Assembly (NCBI GenBank): GCA_017541445.1
Contig: JAFXZC010000012.1
Span: 1-64,000 of the forward strand
Length of the DNA stretch: 64,000 nucleotides
Direction of reading: 5' to 3'
Origin: Bacilli bacterium
GTDB taxonomy: Bacteria > Bacillota_I > Bacilli_A > RF39 > UBA660
Position 1 is the stretch's first letter; every line of letters begins with the position of its first letter. Positions 23,312 to 33,500 of the stretch are shown here, piece after piece. A model generated the notes under the pieces. It was not told where the DNA came from. It saw only the letters and a list, made by a program, of their open reading frames with translations, and did no database searches. The position numbers were made by a program, and so were the translations under genes.

Positions 23312-24781
23312 ATGAATCTATCTAAATCAAAATATGTTATAGGAAAAAGATGTCTTAAAGATCTATGGTTAAATATTAATAAACCAGAAGAAATGAGAGA
23401 AGATAATAATGAATCTATATTAGAAAATGGTAATAAAGTAGGAGAACTAGCTAGAAATCTATTTGGTAAATCTGTAACAGTAGAATATGATAATGATAAA
23501 TTAAAAATGGTTAATAAAACTAAAGAACTAATTAACAATAATAAAATCATATGTGAAGCATCATTTATATATGAAAATAATTTCTGTTCTATAGATATCT
23601 TAAAAATAGAAAAAGATGGATTAGAAATATATGAAGTAAAATCATCTACAGATATACATAATTATTATTTATTTGATATATCATATCAAACATGGATATT
23701 AAAAAAACTAGGATATAAAATAAAGAAAAGTAATATAGTATATTTAAATAATAAATATATTAAAAAAGGTAAATTAGATCCTAATAAATTATTTATTATT
23801 AAAGATGTAACTAAAGAAATAAATTTAAAAGATGTAGAACAAACTATAAATAATATACAAAACTCTATGAATAGTAAAGAAGAACCAAATATAGATCTAT
23901 TTGAAAATTGTAATACAGATAATTATAGACCTAGTAAATGTCCTTTCTTTGAATATTGTACTAAACATTTACCTAAACCAAATGTCTTTGATTTAGGATG
24001 GAGACTATCAACAAAAAAGAAATTAGAATTCTATCATAATGGTATTATAGAATATCCTGATTTATTAAATAATGATATTGGTAGTAAAGTAAAAACTCAA
24101 ATAGAATATGAACTATATAAACAACCACCTAAAATAGATAAATTATTTATAGATTCATTTATGAATAATTTAAAATATCCATTATATTTCCTAGATTTTG
24201 AATCAGTTCAATTAGCTATACCAGAAATAGATGGAACTAGACCATATCAACAATTATGTTTTCAATATAGTCTACATATAATGGATAAAGAAGGAAATAT
24301 AACACATAAAGAATTCTTAAGTGAAAATTATAATGGTGATTTTATTTTAGAACTATGTGAACAACTAATAAAAGATATACCATTAAATTCTTGTATACTT
24401 GTATATAATAAATCTTTTGAAGTACCAAGATTAAAAGAAATGTCTAATATGTATAAGAATCTAAGTAAACATTTATTAAATATAGCTAATAATATATTAG
24501 ATTTAGCAGATATATTTAGTACTCAATCTTATTATATAAAAGATATGCAAGGTAGTTACTCTATTAAAAAAGTACTACCAGCATTATTTCCTAATGATCC
24601 TAGTTTAGATTATCATAATCTAGATCAAGTTCATAAAGGAGATGAAGCAAGTAATGCTTTTCTATCTCTAAAAGATTTATCTAAAGAAGAACAAGAAAAG
24701 TTAAGATATAACATGCTTAAGTATTGTTGTTTAGATACTTATGCCATGGTTAAGATATTTGAAAAACTAAGAAGCTTATAG
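23312..24781 (+). CDS. DUF2779 protein: Cas4/RecB-like nuclease plus DnaQ-like exonuclease
   Basis: Residues 1-230 form a Cas4-like PD-(D/E)xK nuclease with the core SIDILK...EIYEVKSST (about 92-112), an early Cys (GKRC) and CPFFEYC near 210, consistent with an iron-sulfur cluster. Residues 285-489 resemble a DnaQ-like 3'-5' exonuclease starting at LYFLDFES and ending with a conserved YCCLDTYAMV helix. This two-nuclease layout matches DUF2779 proteins, which are uncharacterised. Placement directly after McrBC suggests DNA defence or repair. It has its own TATAAT box and AGGTGATAATAT start signal. Confidence 0.72.
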   Translation: MNLSKSKYVIGKRCLKDLWLNINKPEEMREDNNESILENGNKVGELARNLFGKSVTVEYDNDKLKMVNKTKELINNNKIICEASFIYENNFCSIDILKIEKDGLEIYEVKSSTDIHNYYLFDISYQTWILKKLGYKIKKSNIVYLNNKYIKKGKLDPNKLFIIKDVTKEINLKDVEQTINNIQNSMNSKEEPNIDLFENCNTDNYRPSKCPFFEYCTKHLPKPNVFDLGWRLSTKKKLEFYHNGIIEYPDLLNNDIGSKVKTQIEYELYKQPPKIDKLFIDSFMNNLKYPLYFLDFESVQLAIPEIDGTRPYQQLCFQYSLHIMDKEGNITHKEFLSENYNGDFILELCEQLIKDIPLNSCILVYNKSFEVPRLKEMSNMYKNLSKHLLNIANNILDLADIFSTQSYYIKDMQGSYSIKKVLPALFPNDPSLDYHNLDQVHKGDEASNAFLSLKDLSKEEQEKLRYNMLKYCCLDTYAMVKIFEKLRSL

Positions 24782-24793
24782 CTTCTTTTTTTT
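24768..24793 (+). terminator. Terminator
   Basis: AGAAGCTTATAGCTTCT overlaps the stop codon and runs into eight Ts. Confidence 0.85.
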
Positions 24794-24811
24794 GACTAAA
24801 CCTTTAGTCAA
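24792..24811. promoter_or_regulatory. Inverted repeat TTGACTAAA-CC-TTTAGTCAA
   Basis: This perfect 9-bp inverted repeat lies 62 bases before the FtsH-like gene. A near-identical element, TTGACTAA-TTC-TTAGTCAA, lies at 26567-26585, at the end of the second gene. Together they bracket the two-gene unit and may be operators or small terminators. Confidence 0.45.
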
Positions 24812-24872
24812 AAATAACCATGGCTAAGTAAAAAACATAATAGTAATATCGAATTAGAAAGAAGGAGATATT

Positions 24873-26165
24873 ATGCAAGAAAAAGATGTATTTAAAGACA
24901 TAATAGGTTATGAAGATATTAAGAACAGTTTAAGAATGATTATAGATGTTCTTAATAACAGAGAAAAGTATGAGAAGTTAGGATGCACAATACCACATGG
25001 ATTACTATTACATGGAGAACCAGGTACTGGAAAAACAAGTTTAGCAACTATGTTTTTAGATAATGTTAATAGAAAATCATTTGTAATAAGAAAAATAAAA
25101 TCAGATGGAAGTTTTATAGATCATGTTAATAAAGTATTTGAAGATGCAGTTAAACAACAACCATCAATTATATTATTAGATGATATAGATAAATTTTCAG
25201 AATGTGAAGATGATAGAAGTAATAATGAAGAATATGTAGTAATACAATCCTTAATAGATGATGTAAAAGATAAAGATGTATTTATTATAGCAACAGCTAA
25301 TAGTATTAATAATTTACCAGATTCATTAAAAAGAGCAGGAAGATTTGATACTAAAATAGAAATAAATAATCCCAAAGAAAAAGAAGCTAATAAAATATTT
25401 AAGCATTATTTAGATAGTAAATCAGTAGAAAAAAATATTAATATAAAAAATATATCTTCTATATTAAATGGAAGATCATGTGCTGATCTAGAAAAAGTAT
25501 GTAATCAAGCAGGAATCTATGCTGGATATAAAAATAGTAGTGTAATCGGAATGGAAGACTTATTAAGAGCAGCACTTGAAATACAATATGATTGTAACTA
25601 TATCAATATGGATGAAGATGATGAAGACTTAATTAAAGTAGCTTATCATGAAGCAGGCCATGCATTAATAGGTGAACTATTAGAAAAGAATTCAGTATCA
25701 TTTATTACTATAATGAAAAATGATGGTGATATACAAGGATTTACTTCATATCATAATAATGATAAATATTTCTCAAGTTTTAAACTAATGGAAAATAGAG
25801 TTAAAGCATTACTAGCAGGAAAAGCATCAACAGAAATTGTTTATAATGAATGTGATGTAGGTACTTATTCTGATATAGATAGAGCCTTTAAAATAGCATC
25901 AAGATTTATAGATGATTATTGTATGGATGGATTTAACTATAGAAGTTCTAATAACTATAGAGATACTTCTATTAATGTTCAAAATGATTTTGACAAAAAA
26001 GTAAGAGAACTAATAGATAAATATTATAATGAAGTAAAACTATTATTAGTTCAAAATAGAAAAGAACTAGATAAATTAGCAAATGAATTAAAAAAGAAAA
26101 AGGTATTATTTCAAGAAGAAATAGATGAAATACTAAAGGGAAACTATGGAATACGTATTATTTAA
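24873..26165 (+). CDS. Soluble FtsH-like AAA+ metalloprotease
   Basis: The AAA+ domain (residues 5-215) has Walker A GEPGTGKT (48-55), Walker B ILLDDIDK with Asp in place of the usual Glu, sensor IIATAN, and SLKRAGRFD with the arginine finger. The peptidase domain (245-425) has the zinc motif HEAGH (about 259-263) and a later Asp in GTYSDIDRA, as in M41 proteases. No transmembrane helix precedes the AAA domain, unlike canonical FtsH, so it acts in the cytosol. It overlaps the next gene by 20 bases and precedes an HsdS-like gene in a defence island, which suggests a defence role rather than quality control. Confidence 0.78.
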   Translation: MQEKDVFKDIIGYEDIKNSLRMIIDVLNNREKYEKLGCTIPHGLLLHGEPGTGKTSLATMFLDNVNRKSFVIRKIKSDGSFIDHVNKVFEDAVKQQPSIILLDDIDKFSECEDDRSNNEEYVVIQSLIDDVKDKDVFIIATANSINNLPDSLKRAGRFDTKIEINNPKEKEANKIFKHYLDSKSVEKNINIKNISSILNGRSCADLEKVCNQAGIYAGYKNSSVIGMEDLLRAALEIQYDCNYINMDEDDEDLIKVAYHEAGHALIGELLEKNSVSFITIMKNDGDIQGFTSYHNNDKYFSSFKLMENRVKALLAGKASTEIVYNECDVGTYSDIDRAFKIASRFIDDYCMDGFNYRSSNNYRDTSINVQNDFDKKVRELIDKYYNEVKLLLVQNRKELDKLANELKKKKVLFQEEIDEILKGNYGIRII

Positions 26166-26574
26166 AATAAAAAAAATATTAGATAAAGACTTTATTAATA
26201 ATTATGATCTATTAGTAATACCTAGTTTCCCTTTTAATAAGAGAATAAAACTAAACGATATAAAAATAATACCAGGTAATAAAAATAGAATAGATCAAAT
26301 AACTATAAAGCATCCCTATAATAAAGATAATACTTCTAAAGAATTATTATTAAATACTTATATAAAACTATTAGATATTATAAAAATAAATGAATATAAA
26401 AATATATTAATAGATTATAGATATATACCTATAATAAATGAATGTAGTTCATTTAATAATAAAGAAATATGTCATAAAATATATAACTTAATAAATGAAT
26501 ATATCAAAGATAAAGAAATAAATATAACTATAGTTATATCTAATAAAAAAGATAAAAAATATTATTTTGACTAA
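26146..26574 (+). CDS. Hypothetical partner of the FtsH-like protease
   Basis: This 142-residue protein is translated from an ATG inside the last codons of the protease gene (20-base overlap), so the two are tightly coupled. It is soluble, rich in Ile, Lys and Asn, with an alpha/beta pattern (YDLLVIPSFPFNKRIKL, ILIDYRYIPIINECS, INITIVISNKK) that could be a Rossmann-like or macro-like fold. No catalytic motif is recognised. Its stop codon lies in the second TTGACTAA inverted repeat. Confidence 0.55.
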   Translation: MEYVLFKIKKILDKDFINNYDLLVIPSFPFNKRIKLNDIKIIPGNKNRIDQITIKHPYNKDNTSKELLLNTYIKLLDIIKINEYKNILIDYRYIPIINECSSFNNKEICHKIYNLINEYIKDKEINITIVISNKKDKKYYFD

Positions 26575-26585
26575 TTCTTAGTCAA
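26567..26585. promoter_or_regulatory. Inverted repeat TTGACTAA-TTC-TTAGTCAA
   Basis: This second copy of the repeat seen at 24792-24811 overlaps the stop codon of the protease partner and precedes a TATAAT box (26591-26596) for the HsdS-like gene. It could be an operator for that promoter. Confidence 0.45.
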
Positions 26586-26628
26586 ATATGTTATAATAAC
26601 AATTATATTTGAATGAGTGGTGTATATA

Positions 26629-27207
26629 ATGTTACTAAAAGAAATATTTAAAAGTATTTACAAAGGACTTAGAGTAGAAAGTGAATCAGATACTGATGGA
26701 AAGAATTACTATGTTGTTTATACTAAAAATGTAGGTAATTGTATTATTAATTATTCTAAAGAAAACATTAAATGTATAAATACACAAGTTAAAGATAAAT
26801 ATTTATTAAAAGAAGGAGATATTATAATAGCATCTATTCCTTCTAATAAAACATGCCATGTAGGTTATTGTTCTTCTACAGAAGACAATAACGTAATAAT
26901 AAATAAGAACTTTATTATACTAAGAAATCCTATTAATAATAATTATAATTTAGAATTTATAGCAGAATACTTAGAAAATATAGGAATAAATAACTTCTTT
27001 AAAAATAATAGAACTACCAAAGAAGCATTAACAGTACCAGAAGTAGAAGACATAGAAATACCAAATATAAGTATAGAAAAACAAAATGAATTAATGAGTC
27101 TAATAAACCCTATTAATGAAAGAATTAGATTATATAATAAACTAATTAATAATGATACAGAAATAAAAGAATACTTAATGAATGAGGTGACTCATAATGA
27201 AAAGTAA
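26629..27207 (+). CDS. HsdS-like half target-recognition protein
   Basis: ATG 26629 is preferred to the GTG at 26617, which lies within the GAGTGGTG ribosome site. The 192-residue protein has one type I specificity-subunit unit: a TRD-like beta region (LLKEGDIIIASIPSNK), the connector LTVPEVEDIEIPNISIEKQ, and a closing coiled helix (ISIEKQNELMSLINPINERI). HsdS proteins normally have two such units and pair with HsdM. Here no HsdM with an NPPY motif or HsdR with DEAD motifs is adjacent, so it may give DNA or partner specificity to something else, such as the FtsH-like protease or the next protein. Confidence 0.65.
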   Translation: MLLKEIFKSIYKGLRVESESDTDGKNYYVVYTKNVGNCIINYSKENIKCINTQVKDKYLLKEGDIIIASIPSNKTCHVGYCSSTEDNNVIINKNFIILRNPINNNYNLEFIAEYLENIGINNFFKNNRTTKEALTVPEVEDIEIPNISIEKQNELMSLINPINERIRLYNKLINNDTEIKEYLMNEVTHNEK

Positions 27208-28291
27208 TATTAAATATGTTGGAAGACTTGAAGATTGTAAATTAAGACATGAAGTCACCTCATTAATAAAAGAACATTTTGTTATATATAAAGTAACAAA
27301 TATTAATTGTTCAATAGAATACTATTATTATTTATTAATGTATTCTAAATATATAATAGAAAAAGAAAAAATGGATTATATGAAAATAATTGATGGAGAA
27401 GTAGATGACTTAGTAAGTATTTTAAAAGAAAAATTTAAAAAGTATTTTGTATCTTCTTTTGTTAATAATTTCACTAAATGTAAATTATATGAAATATTAA
27501 AGAAAATAGCTTTTGAAGATTATGAAATATATACTTATAAAGATAGGGTATTAAATGCATATATAGATAATAATAAAAGATATTTACTAATTAGTAATCG
27601 TATTACTAATAGTTCAGTATGTAATCTAACACATAAAATAAATAGAATAAGAGATACATCATATATTAATTATTCAAATATAGATTTTTATGATACTGAA
27701 ATAGAAGAAAGAAAACAATTTATATATGAATTAATAGATGAAATAACTAATAACAAAAGAAATTATTATAATCGTTTAATAGATATAGATCTAAATAAAT
27801 ATGATAGTATTATTTATCTTAATGACTTAGAATACATAGATTATTTTGATTATGTATATAAAAAGAATCATATAAGAGAAAAAAATATCTTTATGGTATG
27901 TAAATATTCTTCAATATCTAGTTATAAAGGTAATTTTAATGAAATAGGAAGAATACTTATTGATAATAGTAAAGCTTATATAGAATATCCAATTATAAAA
28001 GATAATAAAAAAGAAAAAACAGTTAATATAACAGAATTATCTACCATATCAGATACTGATCTAAAAGATGTAATAAATTCAAAGAAAAAAATAGATAATA
28101 TTAGTATTGATATAAGTGATATAGATTTTATGAATCATGGTAAACGAATTGGCTTTACTACTTATACTAAAGATAATGTAAGTAGAGATAAAATATTAAG
28201 ACTTATAGGTTATAATAATAGTATTATAAAAAGAATAAATGAATTAGATGATGAAATATCTAAACAAATAGATAAAATATTTATTAAATAA
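27197..28291 (+). CDS. Hypothetical HsdS-linked protein with terminal coiled coil
   Basis: This 364-residue protein overlaps the HsdS-like gene by 11 bases. The N-terminal half is helical (KEHFVIYKVTNINCSIEYYY). The middle has alpha/beta segments (YDSIIYLNDLEYIDYFDYVY, KNIFMVCKYSSI) reminiscent of a degenerate methyltransferase or nucleotide-binding core, without any NPPY or Gly-rich motif. The end is a coiled helix (SIIKRINELDDEISKQIDKI) like those by which HsdM and HsdS associate. I infer it partners with the HsdS-like protein; the function is unknown. Confidence 0.5.
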   Translation: MKSNIKYVGRLEDCKLRHEVTSLIKEHFVIYKVTNINCSIEYYYYLLMYSKYIIEKEKMDYMKIIDGEVDDLVSILKEKFKKYFVSSFVNNFTKCKLYEILKKIAFEDYEIYTYKDRVLNAYIDNNKRYLLISNRITNSSVCNLTHKINRIRDTSYINYSNIDFYDTEIEERKQFIYELIDEITNNKRNYYNRLIDIDLNKYDSIIYLNDLEYIDYFDYVYKKNHIREKNIFMVCKYSSISSYKGNFNEIGRILIDNSKAYIEYPIIKDNKKEKTVNITELSTISDTDLKDVINSKKKIDNISIDISDIDFMNHGKRIGFTTYTKDNVSRDKILRLIGYNNSIIKRINELDDEISKQIDKIFIK

Positions 28292-28307
28292 CCAAAGGAG
28301 GTATTAA

Positions 28308-30497
28308 ATGATTAGTTTAGCAGAACATAATCCAGAATTATTAAAAGAATGGGATTATGAAAAAAATATTAAACTAGGTAAAACTCCAGATAATACTTCT
28401 TATGGCTCAGCACAAAAAGTATGGTGGAAATGTCCAAAGGGACATTCATACATTATGGGATTAAACTCAAGAACTACAATTGGCAGAAAATCAAAATGTT
28501 CAATTTGTTCGGGAACACAAATATTAGAGGGATATAATGATTTAAAAGCCAAATATCCTGAATTAATTAAAGAATGGAATTATGAAAAAAATAATTTATT
28601 AAATATATTCCCGAATAATATTGCCTATGCATCACATAAAAGAGTATGGTGGAGATGCTCGAAAGGACATGAATGGAATGCTCCAATTGATAGAAGAACC
28701 ATTCAAAATAGAGGATGCCCTTTTTGTTCAAATCAAAAATTGTTACAAGGTTATAACGATTTGGAGACTAAATATCCAGACACAGCAAAAGAATTTAACA
28801 TAGAAAGAAATAAAAAAAATCCAAACGAATATCTTTATGGTAGTACTAGTAAAGTATGGTGGATTTGCAATAAATGTGGCTATGAATGGAAAACATCAAT
28901 ATCACAAAGAACAGGATCTAATAAAACAGGATGTCCAAATTGTGCACCAAAGGAAAATGCAGAAAAAAGAATAAAAAATCAAATAAAAACCAAGGGATCA
29001 TTATATGATAATTATCCAACTTTAATAGAAGAGTGGATTTATGATAAAAATGAAAAAAGTCCAAAAGATATTGCATCGGGATCAGAATATAAGGCATGGT
29101 GGAAATGTAAAAAATGCAGCTATGAATGGCAAACAAGGGTTGATAGCAGAGCAAAACGAGGAACTGGATGCCCCGTTTGCGGAGGAAGAATTGTTATTGA
29201 AGGTATAAACGATATTAAAACATTAAAGCCAAATATGGTAAAAGAGTGGGATTATACAAAAAACAATGAAATAAAATTATATCCAGAACAAGTTTCGGAA
29301 TATTCAGATAAAAAAGCTTGGTGGATTTGCCCAATATGTGATAACTCATATAAAGCAGCAATAAAACATAGATCGTTAGGAACTGGATGCCCAAAATGTG
29401 CTAATGAAATTCGGACTTCATTTCCAGAACAAGCTATATACTATTATTTAAAACAAGAGATACCTGATACCCATAATAGATTTGATTTAATTGGCAAAGA
29501 AGTAGATATTTTTATTCAAAGTATGAACTTAGGCATAGAATACGATGGTGCATTTTATCATAATACAAAAGCATCATTAGAAAGAGAAAAAAATAAATAT
29601 GAGGAATTAAAAAATGCCGGTATTAAATTAATTCGCATTCGTGAAAAAGGGTTAAATCTACCAAGTTATTCAGATTATACTATTAATCTAGAAAAGAAAA
29701 ACAGCGATAAAGAGATAGAAAGTGTTATTTATAAAATATTTGAAATAATAGAATCCATATATAATATTGATCTGAGTTATAAAATAAAAATTCAAGATGA
29801 TAGGCAAAAGATTTATGAACAATATATTAGTCAAAGAAAAAATAATAGCATAGAAAAATTATATCCCGATATTGTAAAAGAGTGGGATTATGATAAAAAT
29901 ATAATTAAACCCAGTAGTGTAACACCTGGCTCAGAAAAAAAAGTATGGTGGAATTGTTCAAAGGGTCATAGTTATGAGCAACAAATATCTAACCACATAA
30001 AAGGGGCAAGATGTCCATATTGTTCTGGATTAAGAGTTATTTCAGGAGAAAACGATTTAGAAACTATGTTTCCGGAAATTGCAAAAGAATGGGATTTCAT
30101 AAAAAATGAAAACAAACCTTCTGAAGTTAAATATGGTTCTAACAAAAAAGTATGGTGGAAATGTCCAAAAGGTCATTCTTACCAAGCTAAACCATCAGAT
30201 AGAACAGGTAATAAACATGAAAAATGTCCGATCTGTTCTGGCAAAAGAATTTTGAAAGGATACAATGACTTGAAAAGTTTAAAACCAGAGTTAATAAAAG
30301 AATGGGATTATAATAAAAATGAAAAAGGACCAGAAAACTATACTTGTGGATCTAATATAAAAGTATGGTGGATTTGTAATAAATGTAAACATGAATGGAA
30401 AACACAAATAAGCGTTAGAGCTAAACAAAATTGTGGATGCCCAAAGTGCAAAAAAATTAAAAATCAAAAAAATTATAATATTAAAAAGATATCTTAA
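28308..30497 (+). CDS. Eight zinc-ribbon (DUF4379) repeats interrupted by a Vsr-like nuclease
   Basis: In the 729 residues, five DUF4379-type repeats come first and three more follow at the end. Each reads EWDY-KN...WW-C--GH(S/E)(Y/W) followed by CP-C, so each should bind zinc. Between them (about residues 370-450) lies a PD-(D/E)xK-like domain: PEQAIYYYL, KEVDIFIQ, LGIEYDGAFYH and IKLIRIREKGL, close to Vsr/DUF559 endonucleases. This zinc-array-plus-nickase layout occurs in many accessory loci and probably recognises DNA through the ribbons. Codon use is less A/T-skewed than in neighbouring genes, suggesting transfer. It follows the HsdS-linked gene by 16 bases behind AAAGGAGG. Confidence 0.75.
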   Translation: MISLAEHNPELLKEWDYEKNIKLGKTPDNTSYGSAQKVWWKCPKGHSYIMGLNSRTTIGRKSKCSICSGTQILEGYNDLKAKYPELIKEWNYEKNNLLNIFPNNIAYASHKRVWWRCSKGHEWNAPIDRRTIQNRGCPFCSNQKLLQGYNDLETKYPDTAKEFNIERNKKNPNEYLYGSTSKVWWICNKCGYEWKTSISQRTGSNKTGCPNCAPKENAEKRIKNQIKTKGSLYDNYPTLIEEWIYDKNEKSPKDIASGSEYKAWWKCKKCSYEWQTRVDSRAKRGTGCPVCGGRIVIEGINDIKTLKPNMVKEWDYTKNNEIKLYPEQVSEYSDKKAWWICPICDNSYKAAIKHRSLGTGCPKCANEIRTSFPEQAIYYYLKQEIPDTHNRFDLIGKEVDIFIQSMNLGIEYDGAFYHNTKASLEREKNKYEELKNAGIKLIRIREKGLNLPSYSDYTINLEKKNSDKEIESVIYKIFEIIESIYNIDLSYKIKIQDDRQKIYEQYISQRKNNSIEKLYPDIVKEWDYDKNIIKPSSVTPGSEKKVWWNCSKGHSYEQQISNHIKGARCPYCSGLRVISGENDLETMFPEIAKEWDFIKNENKPSEVKYGSNKKVWWKCPKGHSYQAKPSDRTGNKHEKCPICSGKRILKGYNDLKSLKPELIKEWDYNKNEKGPENYTCGSNIKVWWICNKCKHEWKTQISVRAKQNCGCPKCKKIKNQKNYNIKKIS

Positions 30498-30513
30498 AGA
30501 TATCTTTTTTTTA
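30483..30513. terminator. Bidirectional terminator
   Basis: AAAGATATCTTAAAGATATCTT lies between convergent genes; T tract on plus, A tract available for minus. Confidence 0.85.
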
Positions 30514-33500
30514 AAATAACTCTAATTGTTCTATTTGTTCTCCACAACTCTGTAATATTAATTCTTTAATAGTTTCATAAGACTTAATAAATGAATTAGG
30601 TATCATTAATAATTTAATACCCATTTCTTTACAAACTCTTACTTTTCTATTATCACATCTTTCTCTATCAACATTACCTAAATGTTCTCCACCTTGTAAT
30701 TCAATAGCTACTTCAGGATATATATTTTCATATTTATCTATTCTATATAAAACAACATCAAATTCTAATTTAGAATTCTTTAATATAGGATCATTACTAA
30801 ATAAAGCAGAAAACTTTATATTTCTAAATACTTTAAAATTATTATTAATACTACAAAAATGAGATATAGTCTTAAAGAATTCATCTTCATTCTTACTTCC
30901 ATTAGATTTACCTATTTGAATAGTATATGACTCATTTGGTAATACTTCAGTATTACCATTATGAATTATATAATTAACTAAATTATATAAATCATCTTTC
31001 TTATCAGTAGATAATTTATTTAATGCTTCAGTATCAGATACTACTATTAATCTTTTCTTAGCTCTAGTAACTGCAACATTAGTTATTTCAGCATTATTCT
31101 TTATCCATTCAAAAGTTCTTTTACTAGTCTTAGGTGATAAAGAAGTAGATATTATTATAGTATCTTTCTCTCCACCTTGTACCTGATGTATAGTACCACA
31201 AGTAATATCTTTAATACCATTTTCATCTATCATCTTTGTAATTAAATTCTGTTGATTTTTAAATGGAGTAATAATAGCAGCATCTTTTAATTCATTTCTT
31301 TTAATATAATCAATAATAGCTTTAGCTTCTTCATAATTTTCATTTCTTAATTTAGAATTCATATTCTTAACATCTATTAAAGATAATTTACCATCTTCAT
31401 TTAAATAATCTAAATTTAATTGACTATCATAAAATCTTTTATTACTAAAATTAATTATCTTCTTACCACATCTATAATGATATGTTAACATTATATCTTT
31501 AGATATCTTATCATGATTCTTCATAACAGTTAAAATAGAATTAGTACAATAATCATAATCATCTTTTATATTAAATTCTTTCTTTAATTTTTCATTAATT
31601 ATATCTTCTAAAACTATAACAGGTTTTAATTGATTAGTATCACCAACTAATAATAATCCTTTAGCTCTAGCAATAGGAAGTAGGGCAGTAGCACAATTAC
31701 ATTGACCAGCCTCATCCATTATTACCAAATCAAAAGTATTTTCAGGAGAACCTAATCTAGCTACAGATATATTAGTCGTCATTATAATAGGGAATACATT
31801 TAACAATAATTTCATATTATCATCATTAGAACACCATTGATTAAATTTAATAACTCTTTCTTCTTCATCTAATATAGTACATATATCTATTAATTCTTCA
31901 TATTTAGGAAATTTTAACCTTTTAATATAATTAATAGATTCAAAATACATATATTGTTTAAAATATGGATCATCAGAAACAGTAGTAACTAATTCAATAA
32001 CATCATCATTAGAAATAATAGGCATTTCTTTATATTCATTTACTAATATATCCAATTGATCTTTAGTATTTTTATATAATCTATTATCTTTATTATCCAA
32101 TGATTCTAATAATTTAACAGCACTATCTATTCTATTTCTTAATTCTCTTCTAGATTCATATTTTTCTAATCTATCTATTAAATCTTTATTTCCTTCTTTA
32201 GTCATATTTTTTATTTTATTAATCTTTTCTTCATTAGGTTCTAAATTAGCAGTAAAATTATATAAATCTATAATTCTTTCAGTAGCTTTAATAACTTCAT
32301 TTCTATTACCTAATCTTAAATAAGGAAAAGGTATAGTAATATTATTCTTATACGTAAAATTTAATTTTTCAATAATACCATTTACTGGTCTATTATTAGA
32401 AGAACAAACTAATACAGTTTTATCATTAAAGAAAGAACTAAGTATAACATTTAATATAGTTTGAGTTTTACCAGTACCAGGAGGACCTTGTACATAATTA
32501 ACAGGATATTTCATAGCATTATAAATAACTCTCATTTGATCTATATTAACTTTATTATCATATATAACTATAGATGGTTCTTTTCTTTTTGCACCAGTTC
32601 TATTTGAATTACCAAAGAAAGCTTTAAGAGGTCTTTCTAATAAACCTTTCTCTTGTTTCTTTTGAATAACTTCAAAAGTAGGTCTTAATATAGCACTAAT
32701 ACTTCTTTGTAAAATCATAAACTCAGGTAATTCATTAATTATTTCACCAACACGTAAATTAGCTCTTATTAATTCTCTATATTCTTTATAATATTGATAT
32801 ATATTATGAGTAATATTCTTCTCAAATTCATTAGGATCTATATCTATATACGAACTAATAGAATATCTCTTATCTTTAATTAAAAAACTTTGATTAACTC
32901 TAGGAATATTAATAACAGATAATGTCTTACCATCTGGATTAAATACAACATCATAATATAAAACTACATATTTTCTATTATTTGTTTCTATAGATAAGAA
33001 AGATAATATTAAATAATTTCTTTCAGATTCTAATCCTTTAAAATCATATTTCTTTATATATTCAATAACTTTCTTACATTGTTCATTATTTAATACTATT
33101 TTCTTTTTCTTCAATAAAACACTTCTATCAATACCTTCTATTAAAAAAGAACTTTCTTGATATGGATCATTATCTAATTCATTACATTTCATATAATATT
33201 CTAAAATATTATTATTAAAAGATTCATATTTTAACCATTTAGCAGCATCTTTATGTGTTTCTATTTTATTAATTAATTCTACAGGTACATCATATGTAGT
33301 AAAATCTAATAATCTAGCATTTATTATTTGATCAACATAAATATTAACATAGTATTTAACACAATCTAATGATTTATGTTCATTAAATATTTTAACTTTT
33401 AATATCCTATCTTTTAAATCTATATCTTTAATAGCAATCCAATAAAATGTATTCTCTCCATTTTTATTCTTATATGATATATCTAACCATTTACCAGTTT

